Source of the DNA: Acidiferrobacteraceae bacterium
GTDB lineage: Bacteria > Pseudomonadota > Gammaproteobacteria > Arenicellales > UBA868
Direction of reading: 5' to 3'
DNA length: 35,060 bases
NCBI GenBank assembly: GCA_002721105.1
Contig: PBJL01000032.1
Location: 1-35,060 of the forward strand
In this document: positions 26,309-35,060 of the stretch, piece after piece
Layout: each line of letters opens with the position of its first letter
Numbering within the stretch: position 1 is the first letter of the stretch
Made by a program: the position numbers and the translations under genes
Notes under the pieces: generated by a model
Seen by the model: only the letters and a program-made list of their open reading frames with translations
Told to the model about the DNA's origin: nothing
Databases searched by the model: none

Positions 26309-26800
26309 TTAAGGCAGTCTTGCCCAGTGTCGGATTTTTCGAAGTACAAAATAAAGTGGAACCCATAGGACTGCGCCAATCACTACGCCAATAACAGGGC
26401 CATATGAAACCTTTGTGCCAATAATTAAGAAGTCCGCCAAAATTAATACCAATGATTCCAATAATAGCAAAACTAGTATGACTAGCGATTGTTGCCAAAG
26501 GGGAAATATTCGAACTCTCAATGCAAGTCTTCTGGCGACAAAAATAATTAGAAATTTGCTGAGTGCGTAGCGTCCTAACACTCCAAAAGTAACTACATCC
26601 AAAAAAATACCCGTGAGCCACGCTGAAGTCAGATTTATTCTGCCAGGGGTAGCAAAACACCAATAAATTAGTACGAGTGATACCCAATCAGGATTGTAGT
26701 TTTGCCAATTTGGTCCAGCAGGAATGCTCAAAAAGACTATTCCAACGGCGAGGGTGCCCGGAATTACCCACCATTTTTTTACTGTTTTATCTTTAATCAT
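26309..26800 (-). CDS. mreD: Rod-shape determining protein MreD
   Basis: This 163-residue integral membrane protein has five or six hydrophobic helices and the family segments PDWVSLVLIYW and the G-x-x-x-D region L-T-G-I-F-L-D-V-V-T-F-G-V-L-G. It ends with positively charged RKIRHWARLP. It belongs to the MreBCD complex that links MreB filaments to PBP2-RodA. The start codon is one base after the mreC stop, and its own stop is four bases before mrdA. A long overlapping frame on the same strand is a shadow. Confidence 0.92.
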   Translation of the reverse strand: MIKDKTVKKWWVIPGTLAVGIVFLSIPAGPNWQNYNPDWVSLVLIYWCFATPGRINLTSAWLTGIFLDVVTFGVLGRYALSKFLIIFVARRLALRVRIFPLWQQSLVILVLLLLESLVLILADFLIIGTKVSYGPVIGVVIGAVLWVPLYFVLRKIRHWARLP

Positions 26801-26801
26801 C

Positions 26802-27653
26802 TCACTTTCCCGAGCCCAAAGGCGCTAGAGATATATCCTCATTAGCTCCGGGCCAAACAAGTAATATCTCTTGGAGGCTTCCTAGATCCGCTATCGGTTT
26901 AGCGCGGATATCTAAGAATGCTAAGTTTGGGTCGCGCTTTATTTCTACAACACGTGCCACAGGGTAACCTGCTATATAACTACTAGCTAAACCTGAAGTC
27001 ACAAATACATCTCCCTCTACAACATCTACAGTGCTCTCAAGAAATGGGGCAGTAACCAGACCCTCTCGGCCACTACCATAGAGAATCGTATGAAGACCGG
27101 TACGTGCTACCTTAACTGGTACTCCTAAACTGGTGTCAGTCACTAACATTATCAGGCTTTCAAGTGCCCCGACACGTCTAACCTGACCAACTACGCCATT
27201 TGAATCGAGAACCGTTTGCCCAACATAAACACCATCAACGGTACCTCGATTTACCAGTGCTGCATTCTCGTAAAGATCTACACCAATCTCAACTACCTGT
27301 CCAAACATAACTTCATAAGAGATCCGTTCAGCTGATGAAGTTATATTCCGTAATCGATCGTTTTCATATTCTAAAGTTTCTAGTTGCTGAATACGTGCGC
27401 GTAGAATGAGGTGTTCTCTCTGCAGATTCTGATATTCTTTATTTAGCTTGTTCCAATCATATAAATCTCCTCCGATCCAACGGAAAAATATCGCGGGGGA
27501 TGAGGCGGCCATATGAAATGGAAGTGCTACTACCGACACAAAAGATCGAAACTGTCTCAAGCTAGTTGATTTTTCATCAACTATCATCAGACAAATAGAA
27601 ACTGATATCAGCACTAACAGTTTCGCCAAACGAGCGAGCCGTTTTCTCTTCAT
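26802..27653 (-). CDS. mreC: Rod-shape determining protein MreC
   Basis: This 283-residue bitopic protein has a short cytoplasmic basic N-terminus (KRKRLARLAK) and one transmembrane helix (about 12-27). A periplasmic coiled coil follows near 65-105 (NKLNKEYQNLQREHLILRAR), and then the double beta-barrel MreC core. The core shows ALVNRGTVDGVYVGQTVLD, then GVVGQVRRVG and D-G-D-V-F-V-T-S-G-like VEGDVFVTSGLA. It activates the PBP2-RodA synthase. ATG 27653 is chosen over the adjacent TTG. The 88-base gap to mreB is the largest in the operon and contains only a weak AT hairpin. Confidence 0.95.
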   Translation of the reverse strand: MKRKRLARLAKLLVLISVSICLMIVDEKSTSLRQFRSFVSVVALPFHMAASSPAIFFRWIGGDLYDWNKLNKEYQNLQREHLILRARIQQLETLEYENDRLRNITSSAERISYEVMFGQVVEIGVDLYENAALVNRGTVDGVYVGQTVLDSNGVVGQVRRVGALESLIMLVTDTSLGVPVKVARTGLHTILYGSGREGLVTAPFLESTVDVVEGDVFVTSGLASSYIAGYPVARVVEIKRDPNLAFLDIRAKPIADLGSLQEILLVWPGANEDISLAPLGSGK

Positions 27654-27741
27654 CAACTATACATTTTTGTTTTTCGTTTCCAAAAACTTAGGAGCACCAA
27701 CAAATGAAATTAAGCATAGTGCAAATCCCCATACTTAAAAG

Positions 27742-28809
27742 TCACTCGTGAGTAAATACATCTCCAAGAATATCCATTTCTTCCAACGCACGTCCACAGC
27801 CACGCGCTACACAAGTCAAAGGATCATCCGCAATTACCACCGGTAAACCAGTTTCTTCCATTAATCTTCGATCCATATCTCGCATCATTGCTCCACCACC
27901 CGCTATCACCATTCCTCGTTCACCTATATCCGCAGATAGCTCAGGTGGAGTGTTTTCTAGAGCCTCCCTAATTGATCGGATGATTTGATGAAGTGCATCA
28001 CTGATAGCCTCATAAACTTCATCACTTGTGATAACAAGGCTGCTCGAAACACCTTCCGACACGTCTCTTCCTTTAACCTCCATTTCTCTAGGTTCAGAAT
28101 CAATCCAAGCTGTACCAATTGCCTTTTTTACTCTCTCTGCTGTTGCCTCTCCAATGAGTAAACCATGGCGTCGACGAACATAGTTGATGATGGCTTCGTC
28201 AAAAGTATCGCCAGCAACTCGAATTGAGGTCGCATAAACACGTCCACCTAAAGAAATTACACCAACTTCTGTTGTACCGCCACCAATATCAACCACAAGT
28301 GACCCGGTTGGCTCTGCCACCGGAAGACTTGCCCCGATCGCGACAGCCATCGGCTCCTCGAGAAGATAAACCTCTCGGGCGCCAGCGCTTCTCGCAGATT
28401 CCCGAATTGCCCGACGCTCGACCTGAGTAGATCCTCCTGGGACAGAAATTACAATTCTCGGACTTGAAAAAAAACGATTTTCTTGCACCCGGCGAATAAA
28501 AAACTTCAGCATAACTTCGGTAATCCCAAAATCAGCTATAACGCCATCCTTCATGGGGCGTATCGCTCTAATATTCCCTGGTGTACGACCTAACATCATC
28601 TTGGCCTCTTTTCCCACAGCTAGAACTGTATTATCTGGTGAAATTGATCCCGTTCTAATTGCAACGACCGACGGTTCATCTAATATAACGCCACGATCGC
28701 GAACGTAGACTAGAGTGTTCGCTGTACCTAAATCTATAGCGAGGTCGTTAGAAAAAAGACCAAAAAGGCTTTTTCTGGAAAAATGGCGAAATATAGAATC
28801 AGAAAACAT
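27742..28809 (-). CDS. mreB: Actin-like rod-shape protein MreB
   Basis: This protein of about 355 residues is a bacterial actin: phosphate-1 loop [15 protein letters not shown], phosphate-2 loop [16 protein letters not shown], adenosine motif [12 protein letters not shown], plus [14 protein letters not shown]. It has an N-terminal amphipathic or basic stretch ([13 protein letters not shown]) somewhat longer than in E. coli, where it contacts the membrane. Starts at 28821 (ATG) and 28836 (TTG) are also open; no ribosome site decides. It is the first gene of the 12-gene envelope operon and is divergent from gatC, the arrangement known from Pseudomonas. Confidence 0.95.
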   Translation of the reverse strand: MFSDSIFRHFSRKSLFGLFSNDLAIDLGTANTLVYVRDRGVILDEPSVVAIRTGSISPDNTVLAVGKEAKMMLGRTPGNIRAIRPMKDGVIADFGITEVMLKFFIRRVQENRFFSSPRIVISVPGGSTQVERRAIRESARSAGAREVYLLEEPMAVAIGASLPVAEPTGSLVVDIGGGTTEVGVISLGGRVYATSIRVAGDTFDEAIINYVRRRHGLLIGEATAERVKKAIGTAWIDSEPREMEVKGRDVSEGVSSSLVITSDEVYEAISDALHQIIRSIREALENTPPELSADIGERGMVIAGGGAMMRDMDRRLMEETGLPVVIADDPLTCVARGCGRALEEMDILGDVFTHE

Positions 28810-28867
28810 AGGAATGCTCATCCCGTAATGTAGCAACGGGGGAGTGGGCGCACAATAAGTCGTAGGC

Positions 28868-28873
28868 TATAAT
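28868..28873 (+). promoter_or_regulatory. Candidate -10 element for gatCAB in the mreB-gatC divergent region
   Basis: A perfect TATAAT lies 40 bases before the gatC ATG at 28913. The corresponding -35 position (TGGGCG) is poor. Because the intergenic space is about 100 bases, promoters for both mreB and gatC must be packed here and may overlap. I could not identify a good mreB promoter on the other strand. Confidence 0.3.
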
Positions 28874-28912
28874 TCGATTTCATAAACAATGGTCATAAGC
28901 CAATTTCTTATT

Positions 28913-29200
28913 ATGACGATCAATAAATCTACTGTTGAGCATATTGCAGGCCTCGCTAAAATTCACCTAGATCCCGAAAGTATAGAAAACTATACTAAAG
29001 ATTTGGCAGAAATTCTCGAATTAGTTGAAAAAATGGAATCCGCGCCGACGGACAACATTGAACCCTTGGCTCACCCGCAGGAAATCGATCTGAGGTTGAG
29101 ACTAGATCAAGTCGCGCCCGGAAGTCCCCGCGATCACATCCAAAGTATAGCGCCATCAGCAGAGAGAGGCCTATATTTAGTTCCAAAAGTTATAGAATAG
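28913..29200 (+). CDS. gatC: Asp-tRNA(Asn)/Glu-tRNA(Gln) amidotransferase subunit GatC
   Basis: The protein has 95 residues from ATG 28913; an upstream ATG at 28889 is open but adds atypical residues. The family pattern is VEHIAGLAKIHLDPES, LAEILELVEKMESAPTDNIEPLAHP, here split as LAEILELVEKMES and PTDNIEPLAHP, then L-R-D-like R-L-R-L-D. GatC tethers GatA and GatB and stabilises the complex that converts misacylated Glu-tRNA(Gln) or Asp-tRNA(Asn). First gene of gatCAB. Confidence 0.94.
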   Translation: MTINKSTVEHIAGLAKIHLDPESIENYTKDLAEILELVEKMESAPTDNIEPLAHPQEIDLRLRLDQVAPGSPRDHIQSIAPSAERGLYLVPKVIE

Positions 29201-29262
29201 CAGGGTCAACAGATACCAAAGCTAACTCTTTTCTAGCAATTACTTCCCACAAAACCTAGCCT

Positions 29263-30723
29263 ATGCCTTACCGGCAAAAATTGAGCACCCTCAGTATAAT
29301 GCTGAAAAATCGGGAAATCAGCGCTGTTGAGCTTGTTGACTGCTTTTTAGATCGAATTCAGCGTTATGAGGCTTTAAATGCCTTTATCACTATCGACGAA
29401 GATGGGGCTCGTGCCAATGCTCTCGCTTCGGATAACCTTCGATCTAAAGGATTTTTTACACCCCTATCCGGTATTCCCTTGGCGCATAAAGATATCTTCT
29501 GTACAAAAGATCTTCGGACAACCTGTGGATCCCGCATGTTGGAAAACTTTGTATCACCCTACAATGCGACAATTGTAGACAAACTAGAAGAAGCCGGAGC
29601 AATTTTGATTGGCAAAACCAATATGGATGAATTTGCAATGGGATCTTCTACCGAAACTTCGTATTTTGGACCAACGCTTAACCCTTGGAACCTCAAACGA
29701 GTTGCAGGAGGCAGTTCCGGAGGCTCTGCATCAGCGGTTGCAGCTCGGTTAGTTCCCATTGCAACAGGCACTGACACGGGGGGCTCTATAAGACAACCTG
29801 CATCTTTTTGTGGACTCACCGGCCTTAAGCCAAGCTATGGAAGAGTCTCCCGCTATGGAATGATAGCGTACGCTTCTTCCTTGGATCAAGGAGGGCCAAT
29901 CGCGCAATGTGTTGAGGACGCAGCACTAATGCTCCAATACATGGCTGGTTTTGATGAAAAAGACTCAACTTGTTTGAAAAAACCAGTACCTAATTATACC
30001 GAAGGCCTAAATAACTCTATCTCTGGATTAAAGATCGGAGTGCCAAAAGAGTTTTTTGATACAGCACTCAACGAATCAATCCTGAATGCTAATCACGATG
30101 CATTATCGGAACTTGAGAAGCTAGGGGCTAAATTGGTCGATGTTAGTTTGCCGAACAGCTTCTTCGGAATACCATGCTATTATGTAATTGCTCCAGCCGA
30201 AGCATCTTCAAACCTATCCCGCTATGATGGCGTACGTTATGGCTATCGAACCAATACTTATAATGACCTAGATCAGATGTATTCAAGAACAAGGGCTGAA
30301 GGATTTGGAGAAGAAGTAAAACGACGAATCATGATCGGAACTTTCGCTCTATCTAGCGGCTATTACAATGCATACTATGAAAAGGCTCAAAAAATCCGGC
30401 GCCTTATTTCGGATGATTTTCAACGAGCGTTTAGTGAATGCGATTATATAGCAGGGCCAACATCACCTACGACAGCTTTTGCGCTCGGTGAAAAACTCAG
30501 TGATCCAATTTCGATGTATCTTAGTGACATTTTTACAATTACAGTAAATCTTGCTGGAATTCCTGCGATCTCAATGCCCGTAGGCTTTGATACAAAAAAA
30601 CTACCAATAGGATTGCAATTAATTGGAAGATCTTTTGATGAGGCTGGTTTATTAAATGTTGCTTACAAATATCAGCAAGCCACTGATTGGCATCTACACC
30701 TGCCTGAAGGATTTTTAAAATGA
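29263..30723 (+). CDS. gatA: Asp/Glu-tRNA amidotransferase subunit GatA (amidase)
   Basis: This 486-residue amidase-signature protein hydrolyses glutamine to give ammonia for the transamidation. The catalytic triad is visible: Lys76 in IPLAHKDIF, Ser151 in [13 protein letters not shown] and Ser175 in [16 protein letters not shown]. The spacing equals that of the well-studied GatA enzymes (79/154/178), offset by three. The gene starts 62 bases after gatC and shares an ATGA overlap with gatB. No ribosome site is clear. Confidence 0.96.
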   Translation: MPYRQKLSTLSIMLKNREISAVELVDCFLDRIQRYEALNAFITIDEDGARANALASDNLRSKGFFTPLSGIPLAHKDIFCTKDLRTTCGSRMLENFVSPYNATIVDKLEEAGAILIGKTNMDEFAMGSSTETSYFGPTLNPWNLKRVAGGSSGGSASAVAARLVPIATGTDTGGSIRQPASFCGLTGLKPSYGRVSRYGMIAYASSLDQGGPIAQCVEDAALMLQYMAGFDEKDSTCLKKPVPNYTEGLNNSISGLKIGVPKEFFDTALNESILNANHDALSELEKLGAKLVDVSLPNSFFGIPCYYVIAPAEASSNLSRYDGVRYGYRTNTYNDLDQMYSRTRAEGFGEEVKRRIMIGTFALSSGYYNAYYEKAQKIRRLISDDFQRAFSECDYIAGPTSPTTAFALGEKLSDPISMYLSDIFTITVNLAGIPAISMPVGFDTKKLPIGLQLIGRSFDEAGLLNVAYKYQQATDWHLHLPEGFLK

Positions 30724-32153
30724 TATGGGAGACTGTTATCGGTCTTGAGATTCATGTTCAGTTGTTGACAAACAGCAAAATATTTTCTAGCGCCTCTACT
30801 AATTTTGGCGCTGAACCAAACTCTCAAGCAAATGAAGTTGATGTCGCTCTTCCTGGCGTCTTACCGGTTATGAACAAAAAAGCTGCCATGATGGCTGTTC
30901 GATTCGGCTTAGCTATTGGTGCAGAGATTAACAAGCACTCTATTTTTGCACGAAAGAATTATTTTTACCCCGATCTACCCAAAGGATATCAGATCAGCCA
31001 ATATGAATTACCTATAGTATCTGGCGGTATGATAAACATGACTATTAATAAAAATCCAAAGACTGTGAGAATTACTAGAGCTCACCTTGAGGAAGATGCA
31101 GGTAAACTCTTACATAAAGAGGCTGAAGGCACATCGTATGTAGATCTTAATCGAGCTGGTACCCCACTATTAGAAGTAGTATCTGAACCAGATCTGCGAT
31201 CTCCAGAGGAAGCAGTAGCTTACCTCAAAAAAATACATAAACTTGTGACCTATTTAGAAATTTGCGATGGAAATATGGAAGAGGGTTCTTTTCGCTGTGA
31301 CGCTAATATTTCAGTCCGATTGTCTGGGAAAACCAAACTTGGAACCCGATGTGAGCTCAAGAATCTAAATTCCTTCAGATTTGTAGAGCAAGGTCTTAAC
31401 TTTGAAATAAAACGTCAGATCGATATACTCGAAAATGGTGGGCAAGTTAAACAGGAGACTAGACTATTTGATTCTGAGTTGGGTGTAACCCGCACTATGA
31501 GAGGAAAAGAAGATGCCCATGACTATCGTTATTTTCCTGATCCTGATCTTCCGCCACTCGTGATTAGTGACAACATTTTAGCTAGCATTAAATCTGAACT
31601 TCCCGAGCTTCCCGATGTCCGTTTTGAAAGGTTAATAAATGAATACAATATTAGTGAAAGTGAAGCTGAATTACTCACTTCAAAAAAGGAGCTAGCTGAC
31701 TTTTTCGAGAAGACTGTTGATTATTGCAAAGATAGCCGGAACACAGTCAATTGGATAATAACAGAATTATTAGCCTACACTAATCGTGAAGAGATTGAAT
31801 TTAAAGATAATCCGATAAGTCCTCAAATGCTTGGACAACTAATTATAAAAATAAATGACAACACCATTTCTGGAAAAATTGCAAAGGAAGTTTTTCAAAC
31901 AATGTGGAATGAGGGCGGAGATCCTGAAAAAATTATTTCTGAGAAAAACCTAAAACAAATTACTGATTTTGGTGAACTGGAATTAATTATTGATGAAGTA
32001 CTATCGGAACATTCAATTCAAGTAGAGCAATACAGGAATGGTCAAGAAAAGGTTCTTGGTTTTCTAATAGGTAAGGTTATGAAGGCAACCAAAGGAAAGG
32101 CGAATCCACCTACTGTAAATACTATATTAAAGACTAAATTACGTGAAAATTGA
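30720..32153 (+). CDS. gatB: Asp/Glu-tRNA amidotransferase subunit GatB
   Basis: This 477-residue subunit binds the misacylated tRNA and performs the ATP-dependent activation and amidation. Signatures are [13 protein letters not shown] at the N-terminus, [56 protein letters not shown] and [17 protein letters not shown]. The C-terminal YqeY-like tail domain (about 330-477) ends in [13 protein letters not shown]. The start overlaps the gatA stop by four bases. It converges with tsaB; only 12 bases separate the stops. Confidence 0.96.
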   Translation: MIWETVIGLEIHVQLLTNSKIFSSASTNFGAEPNSQANEVDVALPGVLPVMNKKAAMMAVRFGLAIGAEINKHSIFARKNYFYPDLPKGYQISQYELPIVSGGMINMTINKNPKTVRITRAHLEEDAGKLLHKEAEGTSYVDLNRAGTPLLEVVSEPDLRSPEEAVAYLKKIHKLVTYLEICDGNMEEGSFRCDANISVRLSGKTKLGTRCELKNLNSFRFVEQGLNFEIKRQIDILENGGQVKQETRLFDSELGVTRTMRGKEDAHDYRYFPDPDLPPLVISDNILASIKSELPELPDVRFERLINEYNISESEAELLTSKKELADFFEKTVDYCKDSRNTVNWIITELLAYTNREEIEFKDNPISPQMLGQLIIKINDNTISGKIAKEVFQTMWNEGGDPEKIISEKNLKQITDFGELELIIDEVLSEHSIQVEQYRNGQEKVLGFLIGKVMKATKGKANPPTVNTILKTKLREN

Positions 32154-32165
32154 CAATAGACACTT

Positions 32166-32825
32166 TTAACTGTAAACATTGTTTCGGACATACTGAGGAT
32201 ACACCACAGGATAATTTGACTCACCACTAGCTATAACCCTTTCCGCAATTGTAGCCACAGAACGCGCCCGAGGAAATATCCCGAACTGAATTTCAGATTT
32301 CGGACTAACGCTCATGCTTTCTGAGTATTCATCCCAACCACTACCAACTCCAATTTCTTTATCCTCTAGGGTTGGCATTAGAGATGGTCGACTTATAGTT
32401 GGCTGATTTCGCCAAACCCAACCACTAACAGATCCTGAATCCCGACTCAAACGACCCCAAAAAAGCTCCCCCATCCTAGCATCTATCGCTGGTAAAACAG
32501 CATTAATTTGAGAATCGACTCCCTCTGCCAATACCTCAAGCGACGAAATTCCGATAATCGGCACCTTTAGGGCCAAAGCAATCCCTTGTGCAGCGGCAAC
32601 CCCTATTCGTATTCCAGTAAATGAACCAGGCCCGGTGTCAACAGCAACAACCTCGAGATCTTCGATCCTAATAGCAACATCATCTAGTAAAGCTTCGATC
32701 ATTTTCAAAAGAGAATCTGAATGACCTTTTGGCTCAACTTTATACCGCTCAATAATAGAATCGTCGACACCAGAAAGAGCAACTGAGCATGCATGGGTAA
32801 CCGTGTCAATCCCGAGTATCTTCAT
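32166..32825 (-). CDS. tsaB: tRNA threonylcarbamoyladenosine biosynthesis protein TsaB
   Basis: The protein has 219 residues from ATG 32825 (MKILGIDTVTHACSVAL). The Kae1/TsaD-like ASKHA fold is indicated by the N-terminal DT-x-x-x-x-C-S strand and VDTGPGSFTGIRIGVAAAQG, followed by VPIIGISSLEVLA and the D-A-R-M-G-E-x-x-W segment. TsaB activates TsaD in t6A modification of ANN-decoding tRNAs. The frame stays open upstream into rmlD but those residues do not match. It starts 28 bases after the rmlD stop, an unusual partner. Confidence 0.93.
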   Translation of the reverse strand: MKILGIDTVTHACSVALSGVDDSIIERYKVEPKGHSDSLLKMIEALLDDVAIRIEDLEVVAVDTGPGSFTGIRIGVAAAQGIALALKVPIIGISSLEVLAEGVDSQINAVLPAIDARMGELFWGRLSRDSGSVSGWVWRNQPTISRPSLMPTLEDKEIGVGSGWDEYSESMSVSPKSEIQFGIFPRARSVATIAERVIASGESNYPVVYPQYVRNNVYS

Positions 32826-32853
32826 ACTTAATAAAAAATATTCCCTTCGAGAA

Positions 32854-33714
32854 TTATTCCGCCTCATGCAAACAACGAGAAACTGCATCACGCCAATTGG
32901 GTAATGTAACTCCAAAATTTTTTTTAATCTGATTACACGAAAGTGCCGTGAAAAAGGGCCGTTTTGCTAGCGTTGGATATTCACCAGTAGTAATAGGATG
33001 AATCACCATATCCGTCCGACCTAGTGCTCTAAATATCTCTTGTGCAAACTCATGCCAGCTCGCCACCCCAGAATTAACAGCATGATAGATACCGGCAGAA
33101 AACTCCTCCTTTTTTTTAAGCTGAGCGACAATTGACCAAGTCGCTTTAGCCAAATCATACGCATATGTTGGACAACCGAACTGATCTGAGACCACTCGGA
33201 TCTCTTTTTCACTTTTCGCCAGTCGTAACATCGTCTTCAAAAAATTTTCTCCTACTAATGAATAAAGCCATGCAGTTCGAATAACGATATAGCTATCAGT
33301 TTCTGCAGCAATAGCTTCCTCACCAGCCAACTTGCTCTGCCCGTAAACACCGAGCGGATTAACTAATTCCTTCTCTGAATAAGGAGTCTCTGCTTCCCCA
33401 TCAAATACATAATCAGTCGAAAAGTGAATAACCCTAGCACCTATATCGTTGCATGCAGATGCTATTATAGCTGGCGCCTCCGCATTTATTTTAAATGCAA
33501 CTGATGATTCTTTTTCAGCCAGATCAACTGACGTATATGCAGCAGCATTGATCACTAAATCTGGCACATGATAATTAATTGTCGCTCTTATGCTATCGGT
33601 ATCAAAAAAATCAAGATCGGATCTGGCGAAAAATAGTGAGTTACTACTTTCCGGAGATAGCACTCTTAGGGCCGATCCTAGTTGGCCATCACGGCCGAAT
33701 ACAAGTACTTTCAT
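32854..33714 (-). CDS. rmlD: dTDP-4-dehydrorhamnose reductase RmlD
   Basis: This 286-residue extended SDR enzyme makes dTDP-L-rhamnose, the last step of the pathway. It has the cofactor loop VLVFGRDGQLGSAL, the NAAAYTSVDLAE segment, STDYVFDG, and the catalytic Tyr-x3-Lys in VYGQSKLAGEEA. It lies nine bases after rmlC. The first two pathway genes, rmlA and rmlB, are not in the window. L-rhamnose would go to LPS or exopolysaccharide. Confidence 0.95.
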   Translation of the reverse strand: MKVLVFGRDGQLGSALRVLSPESSNSLFFARSDLDFFDTDSIRATINYHVPDLVINAAAYTSVDLAEKESSVAFKINAEAPAIIASACNDIGARVIHFSTDYVFDGEAETPYSEKELVNPLGVYGQSKLAGEEAIAAETDSYIVIRTAWLYSLVGENFLKTMLRLAKSEKEIRVVSDQFGCPTYAYDLAKATWSIVAQLKKKEEFSAGIYHAVNSGVASWHEFAQEIFRALGRTDMVIHPITTGEYPTLAKRPFFTALSCNQIKKNFGVTLPNWRDAVSRCLHEAE

Positions 33715-33723
33715 TAGATAAAT

Positions 33724-34269
33724 TTAATTCGTTAAATCAGGTATTTCTGCTAAAAGACTAGCTTTTTTATCCTTAGTTGAGAGAATTGGATTTTGTATAG
33801 GCCATTTGATTCCTATATCCGGATCATTCCAAAGAATACCTGCTTCATCAGATGGTTTGTATGTCTGTGTACACTTATAAATCAACTCAGCGACAGCGCT
33901 AAGTACGCAGAAACCATGGGCAAATCCAGGTGGGATATACAATTGTCTGTGATTTTCTGCCGTTAGCTCTACACCTGTCCATTTCCCAAAACTGGGCGAT
34001 GCCCTTCTAATATCAACTGCCACATCAAAAACTTTTCCTACCACTGCTCGTACAAGCTTTCCTTGCCATTGGGGATGTTGATAATGCAGCCCCCGGAGTA
34101 CTCCTTGCGCAGATCGCGAATGGTTATCTTGAACAAAATTAGTAGGCAGTCCAACCTCTTGAAATGCGGCAATATTGTAGCTTTCTAAAAAGAATCCTCT
34201 GTCGTCGGAATACACTTCGGTATCAATGATCAAAACTTCAGGTAAATCGGTCTCAATTAGTTTAATCAT
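33724..34269 (-). CDS. rmlC: dTDP-4-dehydrorhamnose 3,5-epimerase RmlC
   Basis: This 181-residue cupin matches RmlC throughout: VYSDDRGFFLESYN, FVQDNHSRSAQGVLRGLHYQ with the catalytic His of LRGLHYQ, GKVFDVAVDIRRASPSFGKW, and PPGFAHGFCVLS. It epimerises the keto sugar before RmlD reduces it. It sits between dnaJ and rmlD on the minus strand, with 33 bases to dnaJ and nine to rmlD. Confidence 0.96.
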   Translation of the reverse strand: MIKLIETDLPEVLIIDTEVYSDDRGFFLESYNIAAFQEVGLPTNFVQDNHSRSAQGVLRGLHYQHPQWQGKLVRAVVGKVFDVAVDIRRASPSFGKWTGVELTAENHRQLYIPPGFAHGFCVLSAVAELIYKCTQTYKPSDEAGILWNDPDIGIKWPIQNPILSTKDKKASLLAEIPDLTN

Positions 34270-34302
34270 ATTAAAGAAGTTATCATCTTTCTAAAAAAAT
34301 AC

Positions 34303-35060
34303 TCAAGACACAATATCCTCAAAAAAGGATTTCAGTTTGTCAGTCCATGACCTTTCCCGAGGACGATGCTTGTCACTACCTTCACTTGTTAAGCGATCAA
34401 ACTCTGTCAATAATTCCTTCTGCTTACGGTTTAAATTAACTGGAGTTTCAACCTTCATTTTACAGAATAAATCTCCGATAGAACCGCTCCGCACATTACG
34501 TACTCCTTTGCCTCGCAATCTAAATACTTGCTCGGATTGACTTTCAGCCGGCACTTTTAAGTTTGCACGGCCATTAAGGGTCGGGATATCAAGGTTACCA
34601 CCTAGTGTAGCTGTCGCAAAACTGACTGGCACCTCGCAATACAGATTATCGCCATCTCTTGAAAAAATAGCATGTTGCTGAAGACGAATCTGGACATATA
34701 GATCTCCCGATTGCCCTCCCGTTGTTGCGGCTTCTCCTTCTCCGGATAATCGAATCTGATCACCCTCATCTACACCGGGTGGCACTTTAACCTGAAGAGT
34801 TTTGGTCTTTTGAACCCGGCCCTGACCACTGCAATCCAGGCAAGGTGAACCAATGGTAGAACCGACACCGCGACAACTAGGACAAGTTTGCTGTATGGAA
34901 AAAAACCCCTGCTGCATACGTACCTGGCCACGCCCATTGCAAGTACCACACGTTGTTGGCGAAGTTCCTGATTTAGCGCCGGATCCCGAACAAGTTTCGC
35001 AAGCAACCCTTGTGGGTACCTTGATACGCGTCTCAGTCCCGCGTACTGCATCTTCGAGAG
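34303..35060 (-). CDS. dnaJ: Chaperone DnaJ, C-terminal part (5' end outside window)
   Basis: The minus-strand frame runs to the right edge without interruption. The first visible residues, [11 protein letters not shown], are the start of the DnaJ zinc-binding and substrate domain. All four zinc motifs are present ([32 protein letters not shown]), then [14 protein letters not shown] between the second and third, and the C-terminal domains with [15 protein letters not shown] and LRGKGVRNV. The J domain and Gly/Phe linker lie outside. DnaJ stimulates DnaK. The usual following gene, dapB or carA, is replaced by rmlC. Confidence 0.96.
   Translation of the reverse strand, partial: LEDAVRGTETRIKVPTRVACETCSGSGAKSGTSPTTCGTCNGRGQVRMQQGFFSIQQTCPSCRGVGSTIGSPCLDCSGQGRVQKTKTLQVKVPPGVDEGDQIRLSGEGEAATTGGQSGDLYVQIRLQQHAIFSRDGDNLYCEVPVSFATATLGGNLDIPTLNGRANLKVPAESQSEQVFRLRGKGVRNVRSGSIGDLFCKMKVETPVNLNRKQKELLTEFDRLTSEGSDKHRPRERSWTDKLKSFFEDIVS

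Noticed and set aside
26301..26687. Long second frame on the minus strand overlapping mreD
   Set aside because: The other frame gives a clear MreD with the correct junctions to mreC and mrdA. This one is a compositional shadow.
27669..27687. GTTTTT/AAAAAC repeat in the mreB-mreC gap as a terminator or attenuator
   Set aside because: The stem is almost only A-T pairs and could easily arise by chance in this composition.
34770..35051. Separate small protein at the right edge
   Set aside because: It is an alternative frame within dnaJ; the dnaJ frame carries all four zinc motifs and reaches the window edge.

Overview
The window looks like chromosome from a gammaproteobacterium with AT-leaning DNA (about 40% GC by eye), probably a free-living marine or oligotrophic lineage. 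The evidence is gene order. mreB is divergent from gatCAB, mreBCD runs into mrdA-rodA-sltB/mltB-rlpA-dacA-ybeD-lipB, and there are LptD, SurA, UbiK and DUF493/YbeD proteins. The first of these arrangements is well known from Pseudomonas-like genomes. I see no rRNA, tRNA, CRISPR array, insertion sequence, integrase or phage gene. No gene-free stretch is longer than about 250 bases. The taxonomic guess is inference from synteny.

Layout. (1) 1-5943 is accessory metabolism. It holds the C-terminal end of a PLP-dependent threonine/serine-dehydratase-type enzyme (+). Facing it is a three-gene minus-strand operon: a MalY/PatB-type PLP lyase/aminotransferase, an ornithine-cyclodeaminase/mu-crystallin-type reductase and a pyrrolysine-free MttB-family methyltransferase. 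A divergent glycerate 2-kinase (+) follows. This is the least conventional part of the window. (2) 6187-13230 (+) is a beta-oxidation operon: acyl-CoA ligase, thiolase, a FadN-type dehydrogenase/hydratase fusion and a large acyl-CoA dehydrogenase. (3) 13286-14890 (-) carries ubiK, a thioredoxin-fold [2Fe-2S] ferredoxin and an HSDL2-like SDR. Divergent from them is a P-II protein gene, glnK (+). (4) 15597-28809 (-) is a near-continuous 12-gene envelope operon: mreB-mreC-mreD-mrdA-rodA-sltB-rlpA-dacA-ybeD-lipB-lptD-surA. Gaps are mostly under 45 bases and several genes overlap. (5) 28913-32153 (+) is gatC-gatA-gatB. (6) 32166-35060 (-) is tsaB, rmlD, rmlC and the C-terminal part of dnaJ, which runs off the window.

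How the genes work together. Region 4 joins the Rod elongation machine (MreBCD, PBP2, RodA), peptidoglycan trimming (SltB, RlpA, DacA) and outer-membrane assembly (LptD and its chaperone SurA). LipB sits between these parts, translationally coupled to lptD by an 8-base overlap. Region 2 encodes a nearly complete fatty-acid or acyl-acid degradation cycle. Region 1 may be a small catabolic module for a methylated amine or an unusual amino acid, with 2-phosphoglycerate as one exit. That substrate is a hypothesis only: no corrinoid protein, reactivator or transporter is visible in the window.

Points most worth a second look are the MttB/OCD/PatB module, an A9-G9 homopolymer at the start of the OCD-family gene, a 10-codon leader ORF with a consensus ribosome site ahead of that operon, an extra cysteine pair in LptD, the fusion of lptD-surA to the mre/mrd operon, and several palindromes ahead of fadD, glnK and the ferredoxin gene.
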